NCBI GenBank assembly: GCA_029850565.1
Contig: JARCRR010000159.1
Coordinates: forward strand, 1 to 14,067
From: Gallionella sp.
GTDB taxonomy: Bacteria; Pseudomonadota; Gammaproteobacteria; Burkholderiales; Gallionellaceae
Length of the DNA stretch: 14,067 bases
Reading direction: 5' to 3'
In this document: positions 6,855-13,139 of the stretch, piece after piece
Layout of the letters: each line of letters starts with the position of its first letter
How positions within the stretch are numbered: the stretch's first letter is position 1
Notes under the pieces: model-generated
Told to the model about the DNA's origin: nothing
The model's database searches: none
What the model saw: only the letters and a program-made list of their open reading frames with translations
Position numbers and translations under genes: made by a program

Positions 6855-7505
6855 TCACCTGCGGGGATGATGCGACGTTTGATGATTATCCTTCAGTGCG
6901 TCGGCGAACACTTCGACCGGCTGTGCACCCGAGATGCCTACTTTACCGTCGATGACGAAGAACGGTACCCCAGAGATGCCAAATGCTGCCGCACGTGCTT
7001 CGTCTGCGCGTACTGAGTCAACATAGGCGTCACTCTCCAGCATCTCCAGCGCCTCTTGGGTGCTGATGCCGAATTCGGGTGCAAGTCTGGAGAGTGCGGC
7101 GCGGTCGCCTACAGGAAGTGCTTCGGAGAAATACGCATGCATGAGGCGTTCTGTCGCCTGATCCCCAACTTGACGAGAAGCGGCGAGATGCAACAGACGA
7201 TGTGCGTCGAAGGTGTTGCCTGGACGCGCCTCGCTCAAGCGATATTCCAGCCCGATCTGTTTGGCGAGAGACGATACGCGGGCGTTCATGTTCTGCGCCT
7301 CTTGCAGAGAGACGTGATACTTGCGTGACAACATCTCTATCAATGTCTCGGCATATTGTGGAGGCGATTTGGGATCGAGCTCGAAACTGCGCCAGGTCAC
7401 TTGCACATCTTGTTTGTGCGAGAAGTCGGCAAGCGCAGCCTCGAAGCGTCGCTTGCCGATGTAACACCAAGGGCAGATCACATCAGACCATATCTCTACT
7501 TGCAT
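6855..7505 (-). CDS. DsbA-family oxidoreductase, FrnE type
   Basis: 216 residues, normal for FrnE. Seen: the N-terminal thioredoxin strand VEIWSDVICPWCYIG with active site Cys11-Pro12-Trp13-Cys14, the helical insertion containing the FrnE hallmark NTFDAHRLLHLA (97-108), and the cis-proline loop GVPFF with Pro181. There is no signal peptide, so it is cytoplasmic, unlike classical periplasmic DsbA. Known: FrnE proteins act as disulfide oxidoreductases or isomerases linked to oxidative-stress tolerance in some bacteria. It starts 24 bp after the alkene reductase stop with a modest GGA 6 nt before the ATG, consistent with one transcript. 2-hydroxychromene-2-carboxylate isomerase is a related fold, but the CPWC motif argues for a thiol enzyme. 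Confidence 0.88.
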   Translation of the reverse strand: MQVEIWSDVICPWCYIGKRRFEAALADFSHKQDVQVTWRSFELDPKSPPQYAETLIEMLSRKYHVSLQEAQNMNARVSSLAKQIGLEYRLSEARPGNTFDAHRLLHLAASRQVGDQATERLMHAYFSEALPVGDRAALSRLAPEFGISTQEALEMLESDAYVDSVRADEARAAAFGISGVPFFVIDGKVGISGAQPVEVFADALKDNHQTSHHPRR

Positions 7506-7529
7506 GATTCATCCGTCCCTGGTTTGGAT

Positions 7530-8597
7530 TCAATAATCCGTGTAACCCTTTTCACCCGGCGTATAGAAGGTGCTGAAATCGGGTGCGGTGAGTGCTGCGC
7601 CACTTTGCAACTTCGCGACCAAATCCGGGTTGGAGATGAACGGACGACCGAAGGCGACGAGGTCGCCTTTCTGTGCATCGAGATCGGCATTGGCACGTGC
7701 GGCATCGTAACCGCCGGACAGGATGTACTTGCCTTTGAAGTTGGCGCGAATCTTGGCTTTCAACTCCGCGCTGACTTCGGGTGCGCCCATGGAGCTGTGA
7801 TCGACCACGTGGATGTATGCCAAATCGATGGTGTTCAGCTCTTCGACCAAGCGCAGATACAGCGCATCCATCTTGGCATCCGCAATTGCGCCGTTGAATG
7901 CGCCGTAGGGAGAGATGCGCATGCCGATGCGTTCGGCGCCGATGGCGGCGGCAGAAGCCTTGGCGACTTCCACAGCGAAGCGGATGCGGTTCTCTACACT
8001 GCCGCCCCACTGGTCGGTGCGCTGATTAGTTGCCGTATTGAGGAACTGGTCGATGAGATAGCCATTCGCACCGTGCAATTCGACACCGTCGAATCCGGCT
8101 TCGAGGGCACGCTTGGATGCATTGGCATACTCGGCGATGGCGGTCGCGATATCTTCTTCGCTCATCTCTGCGGGTACGGGATGTGGCTGCATGCCACTGC
8201 TGTCCGTCCACATTTCGCCCGGCGCGGCGAGGGCGGAAGGTGCGACGATCTTGGTGTTCGCCGCCAGGTTGGCGGGATGACCCACACGGCCCGTGTGCAT
8301 CAGTTGCACGAAGATCTTGCCGCCCGCCGCATGCACGCCATCGGTCACGCGCTTCCATCCGGCAACTTGCGCGTCGGAAAACATGCCGGGGATGCGCGCA
8401 TAGCCGAGGCCGTTGGGGGACGGTGAGGTGCCCTCGGTGATGATGAGGCCCGCGTCGGCACGCAGCTTGTAATACTTCTCCATCAACTCGTTGGGCACGT
8501 TGCCAATGGCACGGGAGCGTGTCATTGGTGACATGACGATGCGATTCTTGAGTTGCAGTTTGCCTAGGGTGGTGGGGGTAAATAGTGTTGCAGTCAT
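7530..8597 (-). CDS. Old Yellow Enzyme family alkene reductase (NemA-like, FMN-dependent)
   Basis: A 355-residue cytoplasmic flavoenzyme, full length. Known reaction: NAD(P)H-dependent reduction of activated C=C bonds in enals, enones, quinones and maleimides, and of nitro-compounds. Seen: the N-terminal FMN loop MSPMTR (Thr26), Gln98 in FVQLMHTGR, the substrate-binding pair His175 and Asn178 with proton donor Tyr180 (HGANGY, same spacing as His191/Asn194/Tyr196 of yeast OYE1), RTDQWGGSVENR, and the C-terminal phosphate-binding AFGRPFISNPDLV and GYTDY end. His-x-x-Asn rather than His-x-x-His places it with classical OYEs. It has a good AAGGAA 4 nt before the ATG and lies 48 bp after the NADP-binding gene. 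A longer opposite-strand open frame across it is a shadow. Confidence 0.93.
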   Translation of the reverse strand: MTATLFTPTTLGKLQLKNRIVMSPMTRSRAIGNVPNELMEKYYKLRADAGLIITEGTSPSPNGLGYARIPGMFSDAQVAGWKRVTDGVHAAGGKIFVQLMHTGRVGHPANLAANTKIVAPSALAAPGEMWTDSSGMQPHPVPAEMSEEDIATAIAEYANASKRALEAGFDGVELHGANGYLIDQFLNTATNQRTDQWGGSVENRIRFAVEVAKASAAAIGAERIGMRISPYGAFNGAIADAKMDALYLRLVEELNTIDLAYIHVVDHSSMGAPEVSAELKAKIRANFKGKYILSGGYDAARANADLDAQKGDLVAFGRPFISNPDLVAKLQSGAALTAPDFSTFYTPGEKGYTDY

Positions 8598-8645
8598 TTG
8601 GTTCCTTTTTTGATAGATGGTGATGAATGCTATTCGGGTTTCTGG

Positions 8646-9299
8646 TTATTTTTTCAACAGACTGAATGCGTGCCCCCATTCGTTTCGCAGAAATCCAGGA
8701 ATACACCACAACATACACAGGGGCTCGATCGCGCGCGCGGATTCAACTTTACCCATGTCTTCAATCTGCCAACCGAACTGCGCGAGGATTGCTTTGACTT
8801 CGGATTTCGCCTGCTCGTTGTTGCCGCAAATGAACATGGTGGGTTTGCCGTCCGGGAACTGCGGATCGACCATCCATGCATTGCCTACACAAGAGAATGC
8901 TTTCACAAAATTCGCTTCCGTTGCAATCTTCTGCAAACGCTCCATGAGCGAGTCATTCAGATTGGTGAAGAAATTCAACACGCCGTTGGTCGGCGGCAAA
9001 TCTGCAATGGGATTGGTGGTGTCGATGATGGTTTTGCCCGCAATCGCTTTGCCGGCCAGACTTTTGATTAATGATTCGGCTGCGCTGCCTTTGACCGACA
9101 GCACGATGAGTTCGCCAAAGTTAGCCGCCTGATCGAAGGTGCCCACTGATGCGGCGGTGCCGGCTTTGCCCTTCCACTCGTTCAATTTGGCCGGATCGCG
9201 ACTACCGCGCATGACTTCATATCCATGTTTGAGGAACCCATTCGCAAGGACTTCCCCCACGATTCCCGATCCCAACACTGCTACTTTTTTCGTTTGCAT
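8646..9299 (-). CDS. NADP-binding Rossmann protein of the F420-dependent NADP reductase family
   Basis: 217 residues. Seen: the N-terminal dinucleotide-binding strand KKVAVLGSGIVGEVLA with Gly10-x-Gly12-x-x-Gly15, followed at the end of the second strand by RGSRD (Ser33, Arg34), typical of enzymes that prefer the 2'-phosphate of NADPH. Then come IVLSVKGSA and TIIDTTNPI, matching the F420_oxidored core (also found in STEAP-like and proline-dehydrogenase-like enzymes). The family name comes from archaeal Fno. Coenzyme F420 is not generally made by betaproteobacteria, so the partner here is more likely a flavin, quinone or ferric complex; this is inference. A strong AAAGGAG lies 7 nt before the ATG. 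It lies directly upstream of the OYE gene, to which it might supply or regulate reductant. Confidence 0.8.
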   Translation of the reverse strand: MQTKKVAVLGSGIVGEVLANGFLKHGYEVMRGSRDPAKLNEWKGKAGTAASVGTFDQAANFGELIVLSVKGSAAESLIKSLAGKAIAGKTIIDTTNPIADLPPTNGVLNFFTNLNDSLMERLQKIATEANFVKAFSCVGNAWMVDPQFPDGKPTMFICGNNEQAKSEVKAILAQFGWQIEDMGKVESARAIEPLCMLWCIPGFLRNEWGHAFSLLKK

Positions 9300-9345
9300 G
9301 ATCGTTCTCCTTTCAGATGCATTTTCCTCGCCTATGCGGGGGAGG

Positions 9346-9369
9346 GATCGAACAATTTATTGTTTGATC
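9346..9369 (-). repeat. 10-bp-arm inverted repeat over the stop codon of the second yceI gene
   Basis: The arms GATCGAACAA (9346-9355) and TTGTTTGATC (9360-9369) match at 9 of 10 positions around the loop TTTA. The TAA stop of the YceI gene lies in the loop and first arm base. It has no following T-tract in the direction of transcription, so it is not a simple terminator; an intercistronic RNA hairpin that tunes expression of the downstream half of the operon is possible. Confidence 0.5.
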
Positions 9370-9923
9370 GATTCGACCGGGAGGGTCAATGTCACTTCGT
9401 CGCCGACATAAGGCACGCCTTTGCTCACGCCGAAATCAGAGCGTTTGATCTTGGCCGTGGCGGTCGCGCCGCAGGCTTCTTTCTTCACCATCGGGTGCGG
9501 CATGCACAAGAACGAGGTCACGGTGAGTGTCACCGGTTTGGTCACGCCCTTGACGGTCAGGTCGCCTTCCACGGAAATGACTTTGTCTCCGTCGAACTTA
9601 ACCTTCTTCGATTTGTAGGTGATGGTGGGGAACATCTCGGTGTCGAACAGATCGGCGGCTTGGATGTGTTCGTTGAACAGCGCGGAGCCGGTATTGACTG
9701 ACTTGGCATCGATCACGACGTCAACAGCGCCCGTGCGCTTGATGCGGTCGACTGTGATGGTGCCGGATATCTTGTCGAAGCGGCTCAGTTGGATTGAATA
9801 ACCCAAGTGGCTGTATTCGAAACGCGGCATGGAATGTGTCGGCTCGATGGCATAGGTCTCCGGCTCTGCATAAGCGACTGAAGAGACGGCTGCGGCGAGG
9901 GTGAGGGCGATGAGTCTTTTCAT
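9357..9923 (-). CDS. YceI family exported lipocalin-like protein (second copy)
   Basis: 188 residues with a clear Sec signal peptide, MKRLIALTLAAAVSSVAYA, cut before EPET, giving a periplasmic protein. Seen: the YceI opening TYAIEPTHSMPRFEYSHLGYS, the SGTITVDR strand, the NTGSALFNEHIQAADLFDTEMFPTI segment, and GDLTVKGVTKPVTLTV, all standard YceI features. Known: YceI proteins form a lipocalin-like barrel that binds long isoprenoids or fatty amides, and some are induced by base or osmotic stress. Its two cysteines (in LCMPHP and KEACGATA) may form a disulfide. Shine-Dalgarno AAGGAG is 6 nt before the ATG, and the gene follows the other YceI gene by 24 bp. The two copies are clearly diverged, so they are not a recent duplication. 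Confidence 0.92.
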   Translation of the reverse strand: MKRLIALTLAAAVSSVAYAEPETYAIEPTHSMPRFEYSHLGYSIQLSRFDKISGTITVDRIKRTGAVDVVIDAKSVNTGSALFNEHIQAADLFDTEMFPTITYKSKKVKFDGDKVISVEGDLTVKGVTKPVTLTVTSFLCMPHPMVKKEACGATATAKIKRSDFGVSKGVPYVGDEVTLTLPVESIKQ

Positions 9924-9947
9924 GATGTTCTCCTTGGGGTTGAGGGG

Positions 9948-10520
9948 TTACTTCTTGGCGGGGGATGCGTTGACGACTAGGTGAAACTTGATCTGTATCT
10001 CGTCGGCGACCGTGCCCACATCGGCCCACACGCCTTCGCCGATGTTGTAATCGAGACGCCTGATGGTGAAGCTGCCATCGAACACACCGCGTGCGGCAGT
10101 CGATTGGAAAGTGAATGGTGCGATGACGTCCAGAGTCTTGCCTTTGATGGTGAGCTTGCCGCGCGCTTCGTAGCGGTTGCCGCCCAACGCTTTGACGCCC
10201 GTCGAGATGAAACCGGCACTCGGATAGGCCTTTGCGTTGAACCATTGTTTGCCTGCGACTTCATCGTTGCCGTCGGATGAGCCGGTGTCGATGCTGGCGA
10301 GGTCGATATCGATGCGCGCCTGCGCCTTGGCAAGTTTGGCGGGGTCGAAGGATGCTTGTGCGGCGAACTTCGCGAACGTTCCATCCATGGTCACGCCCAT
10401 CTGCTTGTAGGCAAAGGTCACCGTGCTTTCGTTCGTCTGCACTTGTTTGAACTCGACGGCGAAAGCGACACTGCTCATCAGAGCGAGGCTTGATAGCACG
10501 ATGCGAATGAATGGATTCAT
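9948..10520 (-). CDS. YceI family exported lipocalin-like protein (first copy, coupled to cytochrome b561)
   Basis: 190 residues starting at the ATG whose first bases overlap the cytochrome b561 TGA (ATGA), a translational-coupling arrangement. The frame stays open upstream to about 10916, but that part overlaps b561 and has no YceI character. Seen: the signal peptide MNPFIRIVLSSLALMSSVAFA cut before VEFK, then the barrel with VTFAYKQMGVTMDGTFAKF, the ARIDIDLASIDTGSSDGNDEV segment, and KLTIKGKTLDVIAPF. It represents a different YceI subgroup from its neighbour. In E. coli yceI also follows a cytochrome b561 gene (yceJ), supporting a functional pair that may move an isoprenoid or quinone-like molecule together with electrons; that role is inference. 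Confidence 0.92.
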   Translation of the reverse strand: MNPFIRIVLSSLALMSSVAFAVEFKQVQTNESTVTFAYKQMGVTMDGTFAKFAAQASFDPAKLAKAQARIDIDLASIDTGSSDGNDEVAGKQWFNAKAYPSAGFISTGVKALGGNRYEARGKLTIKGKTLDVIAPFTFQSTAARGVFDGSFTIRRLDYNIGEGVWADVGTVADEIQIKFHLVVNASPAKK

Positions 10521-11065
10521 TTGCTCATTCCTTTCGGCAACATGCGCTCCAATATCTGGTCGCGGTCGATCAACTTGTGTTTGATGACGGCGGCGATGTG
10601 CATGCCTACCAACAGGAACAGCATGAGGTTTAATCCCTGATGCACGGTGGTGAGCAGATCGCCCAAGGCTTTGTCTTTGCCGACTAGGTCGGGCAGGGGC
10701 AACAAGCCGAACCACACGGTCTGGAATCCTTTGGCGGAACTCATCAGCCAACCCGACAGCGGGATGGCGAGCAGCAATCCATACAGAGCCAGATGCGTGA
10801 TGTGGCTCACCACCACTTCCCAACGCGGTATCGCTTCGGGCAGTGGCGGCGGTGTATGCGTGATGCGCCACACCACGCGTGTGACGGCGAGCACCAGAAT
10901 GGTGATGCCTATCCACTTGTGATAGCTGTAGTACTGCAATTTGGTGGGCGACAGCGGCAGGTCGTGCATGTACACGCCGAGCGGGAAGGCGGCGAAGACC
11001 AGCAACGCCACCAGCCAGTGCAAGGCCATCGCGGTGTTGTTGTAACGCTGAATGGGCGTGTTCAT
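10517..11065 (-). CDS. Cytochrome b561 (CybB/YceJ type, di-haem inner-membrane electron carrier)
   Basis: 182 residues, four transmembrane helices. Start at the ATG 11065 with a strong AAGGAGG 5 nt upstream that overlaps the pirin stop; the longer in-frame extension would run into pirin coding sequence. Seen: candidate haem ligands His16 (MALHWL), His49 (SYHKWIG), His142 (TVHQGLN) and His156 (VGMHIAAV), the spacing expected for bacterial b561, and a SGWLMSSAKG turn. Known: CybB oxidises superoxide or other reductants and passes electrons to ubiquinone. Its position between pirin and two YceI genes, with 10-bp and overlapping junctions, indicates one transcript. It probably supplies the membrane electron step of this operon. 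Confidence 0.93.
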   Translation of the reverse strand: MNTPIQRYNNTAMALHWLVALLVFAAFPLGVYMHDLPLSPTKLQYYSYHKWIGITILVLAVTRVVWRITHTPPPLPEAIPRWEVVVSHITHLALYGLLLAIPLSGWLMSSAKGFQTVWFGLLPLPDLVGKDKALGDLLTTVHQGLNLMLFLLVGMHIAAVIKHKLIDRDQILERMLPKGMSK

Positions 11066-11075
11066 CTCTGCCTCC

Positions 11076-11942
11076 TTAAGCCAAGCGCCCGCCACGGAAA
11101 TCATCCAGCGCTTTGTGTATCTCTTCCTGCGTGTTCATCACGAACGGCCCGTACTGCACGATGGGTTCGTTCAGCGGCTTGCCCGCCACCAAGATGAGAC
11201 GCGTCGGCTCGGTCGCAGAAACGCTGATGCCATCCGCGCCCGCCGTGTTGCTCAAAATGCCCATGCGCTGCACATCCACTTGCGTGCCCGCCACGTTCGT
11301 CGCACCGCGATAGGTGTAGATGAAGGCGTTGTGCGTGTCGGGGATCGCGGTCGAAAACGTCTTGCCGGCGGGGATGTGGATGTCGAGATAGATCGGCTCG
11401 GTCACTTCGCGGGTGACTGCCCCCGACACGCCGTTGCTTGCACCCGCGATGACGCGCACGGTCACGCCCTCCGGCGTCACATATTCGGGGATGTCGGCAC
11501 TGGCGAAATCCTTGTACCAAGGCGCGGCCATCTTGTTCTTCGCAGGCAGGTTGAGCCAGAGCTGGAAACCTTCCATCACGCCGTCTTTCTGTTCGGGGAT
11601 CTCGGAATGGATGACGCCGCTACCTGCGGTCATCCACTGTACACCGCCGTCGCCCAGCAGACCTTCGTGGCCCGCGCTGTCGCGGTGACGCATACGCCCA
11701 GCCAACATATAGGTGATGGTCTCGAAGCCGCGATGTGGATGGTCGGGGAAGCCGGCGATGTAGTCGTCAGGATCGTCGCTACCGAAAGCGTCCAGCATCA
11801 GATAGGGGTCGAGACGGCGTTGCAGCTTGCCGGTGAGCACACGGGTCAGACTCACGCCCGCGCCGTCGGAGGTGGCAACGCCTTCGATAAGGCGCTCCAC
11901 GGTACGAGTTTGTTGAATGCTGGTTTGTGTGGTGGTATTCAT
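11076..11942 (-). CDS. Pirin family cupin protein (possible quercetinase or redox sensor)
   Basis: 288 residues, normal for bacterial pirins. Start at ATG 11942, with GGAG 6 nt upstream; the frame is open further upstream but overlaps the divergent regulator. Seen: the N-terminal cupin with metal ligands His68 and His70 in DHPHRGFETITY, then His112 and Glu114 in GVIHSEIPE, preceded by GGVQWMTAGSG, and a C-terminal cupin ending with GPFVMNTQEEIHKALDDFRGG. Known: pirins bind Fe(II)/Fe(III), some degrade quercetin, and others act as redox-sensitive regulators. It is the first gene of the minus-strand operon and has its own promoter in the divergent intergenic region. LysR-pirin divergent pairs are common in proteobacteria (from memory). 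Confidence 0.93.
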   Translation of the reverse strand: MNTTTQTSIQQTRTVERLIEGVATSDGAGVSLTRVLTGKLQRRLDPYLMLDAFGSDDPDDYIAGFPDHPHRGFETITYMLAGRMRHRDSAGHEGLLGDGGVQWMTAGSGVIHSEIPEQKDGVMEGFQLWLNLPAKNKMAAPWYKDFASADIPEYVTPEGVTVRVIAGASNGVSGAVTREVTEPIYLDIHIPAGKTFSTAIPDTHNAFIYTYRGATNVAGTQVDVQRMGILSNTAGADGISVSATEPTRLILVAGKPLNEPIVQYGPFVMNTQEEIHKALDDFRGGRLA

Positions 11943-11965
11943 TTTGGACTCCAATGCCTGAGTAA

Positions 11966-11990
11966 TTGAGTCGCATATTAGGCGGCTCAA
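11966..11990. promoter_or_regulatory. Dyad TTGAG-N15-CTCAA, candidate LysR operator
   Basis: A perfect 5-bp inverted repeat with a 15-bp spacer lies in the pirin/LysR intergenic region and spans the pirin -10 hexamer and predicted start site. A LysR protein bound here would be positioned to block or reshape pirin transcription. The spacer is longer than the classic T-N11-A LysR box, so this is only a candidate. Confidence 0.4.
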
Positions 11991-12003
11991 AATGATAGGT
12001 AAA
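11975..12003 (-). promoter_or_regulatory. Sigma-70 promoter of the pirin operon
   Basis: On the minus strand a -35-like TTTACC (11998-12003) and a -10-like TAATAT (11975-11980) are separated by the optimal 17 bp. Each hexamer matches consensus at four of six positions. Transcription would begin near 11968 and leave a leader of about 25 nt before the pirin ATG. It is the only strong candidate promoter I see for the eight-gene minus-strand unit. Confidence 0.55.
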
Positions 12004-12023
12004 GCCGTTAAATCGAGATAGAC

Positions 12024-12041
12024 TGTTCCACTAATGGAACA
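12024..12041. promoter_or_regulatory. Perfect palindrome over the LysR start codon
   Basis: TGTTCCActaaTGGAACA has two perfect 7-bp arms around a 4-bp loop, and the ATG (12034-12036) lies across the loop and the right arm. It could be an operator for autorepression or an RNA hairpin that hides the start codon. No strong Shine-Dalgarno sits upstream, which fits restricted translation. Confidence 0.6.
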
Positions 12042-12939
12042 AGCAAAGATATCCGCAGACGACCTCATCCTGTTCGCCACCATCGTGGAACAGGAGAGTT
12101 TGGTACGCGCCGCCGACCAATTGGGCATGCCCAAGGCCACGGTCTCGCGCCGCCTCGCCAATCTTGAGGCGGCACTAGGCCAGCGTTTATTGATACGCAC
12201 CACGCGCCGTCTCACCCTCACCGATTTCGGGCAGGAGTTCCTTGATCACAGTCGCCGCGTGGCGGAAGAGGTCGCCACCGTGCAGGACTTCGTGCGCAGT
12301 CAGGACATTCAACCGCGTGGACGCTTGCGTGTTTCCATGCCGGGCGATTACGCCAAGATACATTTTTCGCGCGCCATCGCCACCTTCATCGAGGCTTATC
12401 CCGAGATACAGCTCGATCTCGATCTGAGTTCGCGTCGCGTCGACCTTATCGGTGAGCGCTTCGATCTCGCCATCCGCATGGGTGACTTGGATAACGATGC
12501 GACCTTGGTGGCCCGCAAGATCGACGAGCAGAGCATGGCGCTCTACGCCAGCCCCATCTACCTGGCTTTGCATGCCGCTCCCAAACATCCCGATGATCTG
12601 GAGCGCCACACCTCGGTGCGTTTGCTGTCAGTGCGCGGTACTGCGGTGCCGTGGAAATTGATGCGCGGGAAGGAAGTGTGGGAGGGCGTGCCGCCGGGGC
12701 GACTCACGCTGAACTCACCCGACATGATCCAGCAATTGTTGCTCGATGGCGCGGGCATCGGCGCCTTACCCGATCGCTTCGCCAGCAACGATGTGCAGAG
12801 CGGGCGCTTGGTGCGCGTGTTGCCGAAATGGTGTTTCCCTTCCATCCCCGCTTGGGCCGTGATGCCCACCCGACGCTTTCTGCCTACCAAGACGAGAGTC
12901 TTTCTCGATCATATCGAACGCTTCATGGAGAAGAGTTAG
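12034..12939 (+). CDS. LysR-type transcriptional regulator, divergent from the redox operon
   Basis: 301 residues, the standard length. Seen: an N-terminal winged helix-turn-helix at about 8-66 (DLILFATIVEQESLVRAADQ, then PKATVSRRLANLE, then TRRLTLTDFG), a linker helix, and the two-lobed substrate-binding domain (GRLRVSMPGDY onward, DLAIRMGDL, and GAGIGALPD near the end). It resembles the DsdC/CrgA-like clade of LysR proteins that often sit beside pirin or oxidoreductase genes. It is transcribed divergently from pirin across 91 bp, the classic arrangement for a regulator of its neighbour. The inducer is unknown; by context an electrophile, quinone or redox signal is likely. The start codon lies inside a perfect palindrome. 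Confidence 0.93.
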   Translation: MEQAKISADDLILFATIVEQESLVRAADQLGMPKATVSRRLANLEAALGQRLLIRTTRRLTLTDFGQEFLDHSRRVAEEVATVQDFVRSQDIQPRGRLRVSMPGDYAKIHFSRAIATFIEAYPEIQLDLDLSSRRVDLIGERFDLAIRMGDLDNDATLVARKIDEQSMALYASPIYLALHAAPKHPDDLERHTSVRLLSVRGTAVPWKLMRGKEVWEGVPPGRLTLNSPDMIQQLLLDGAGIGALPDRFASNDVQSGRLVRVLPKWCFPSIPAWAVMPTRRFLPTKTRVFLDHIERFMEKS

Positions 12940-13013
12940 GTTTCGATAGCAATATCTTCACATACGCTTCGTAGGATGATGAAAATTATTCATAAGCCGC
13001 AACAAACCACTCG
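12940..13013. other. Non-coding stretch after the LysR gene
   Basis: No gene or clear terminator is visible. The region becomes A+T-rich and holds a short imperfect dyad, ATGAA-AATTA-TTCAT (12979-12993), inside a 19-bp site (12975-12993) that matches the Fur-box consensus at 13 of 19 positions. The match could be chance in A+T-rich DNA. Confidence 0.3.
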
Positions 13014-13069
13014 ATTTAACGTGGCTGTAATTTTCAAGTAACAAGCCTGTAATAAATCATCCCCATAAT
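13014..13069 (+). promoter_or_regulatory. Candidate Pho box plus -10 element driving the porin gene
   Basis: Four 11-bp units run end to end: ATTTAAC-GTGG, CTGTAAT-TTTC, AAGTAAC-AAGC, CTGTAAT-AAAT (13014-13057). Units two and four are strong matches to the PhoB half-site CTGTCAT/CTGTAAT; units one and three keep four of seven bases. The last half-site ends 10 bp before a CATAAT -10 hexamer (13064-13069), the spacing seen at E. coli pstS, and no good -35 is present, as expected for PhoB-activated promoters. The transcript would start near 13076 with a leader of about 64 nt. Confidence 0.65.
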
Positions 13070-13139
13070 CCGCTCGCCTTAATCCTCCCCTGTGAGTTGA
13101 GGAATTCAGAGCAATTTTTATTAATGACTAGGAGCAACC

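Noticed and set aside
7356..8426. 356-codon plus-strand open frame opposite the OYE and FrnE genes
   Set aside because: It lies antisense to two genes with clear catalytic motifs, has no recognisable domain and no convincing ribosome site; it is a codon-bias shadow.
10521..10916. Long N-terminal extension of the first YceI protein
   Set aside because: The extension overlaps cytochrome b561; the internal ATG at 10520 gives a perfect signal peptide and an ATGA coupling.
11052..11969. 305-codon plus-strand open frame opposite pirin
   Set aside because: It is antisense to a pirin gene with intact metal ligands; the His/Arg-rich translation is typical of a shadow frame.
11943..12221. N-terminal extension of pirin into the LysR gene
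   Set aside because: It would cross the divergent promoter and overlap the regulator's DNA-binding domain; ATG 11942 has a ribosome site and gives the normal length.
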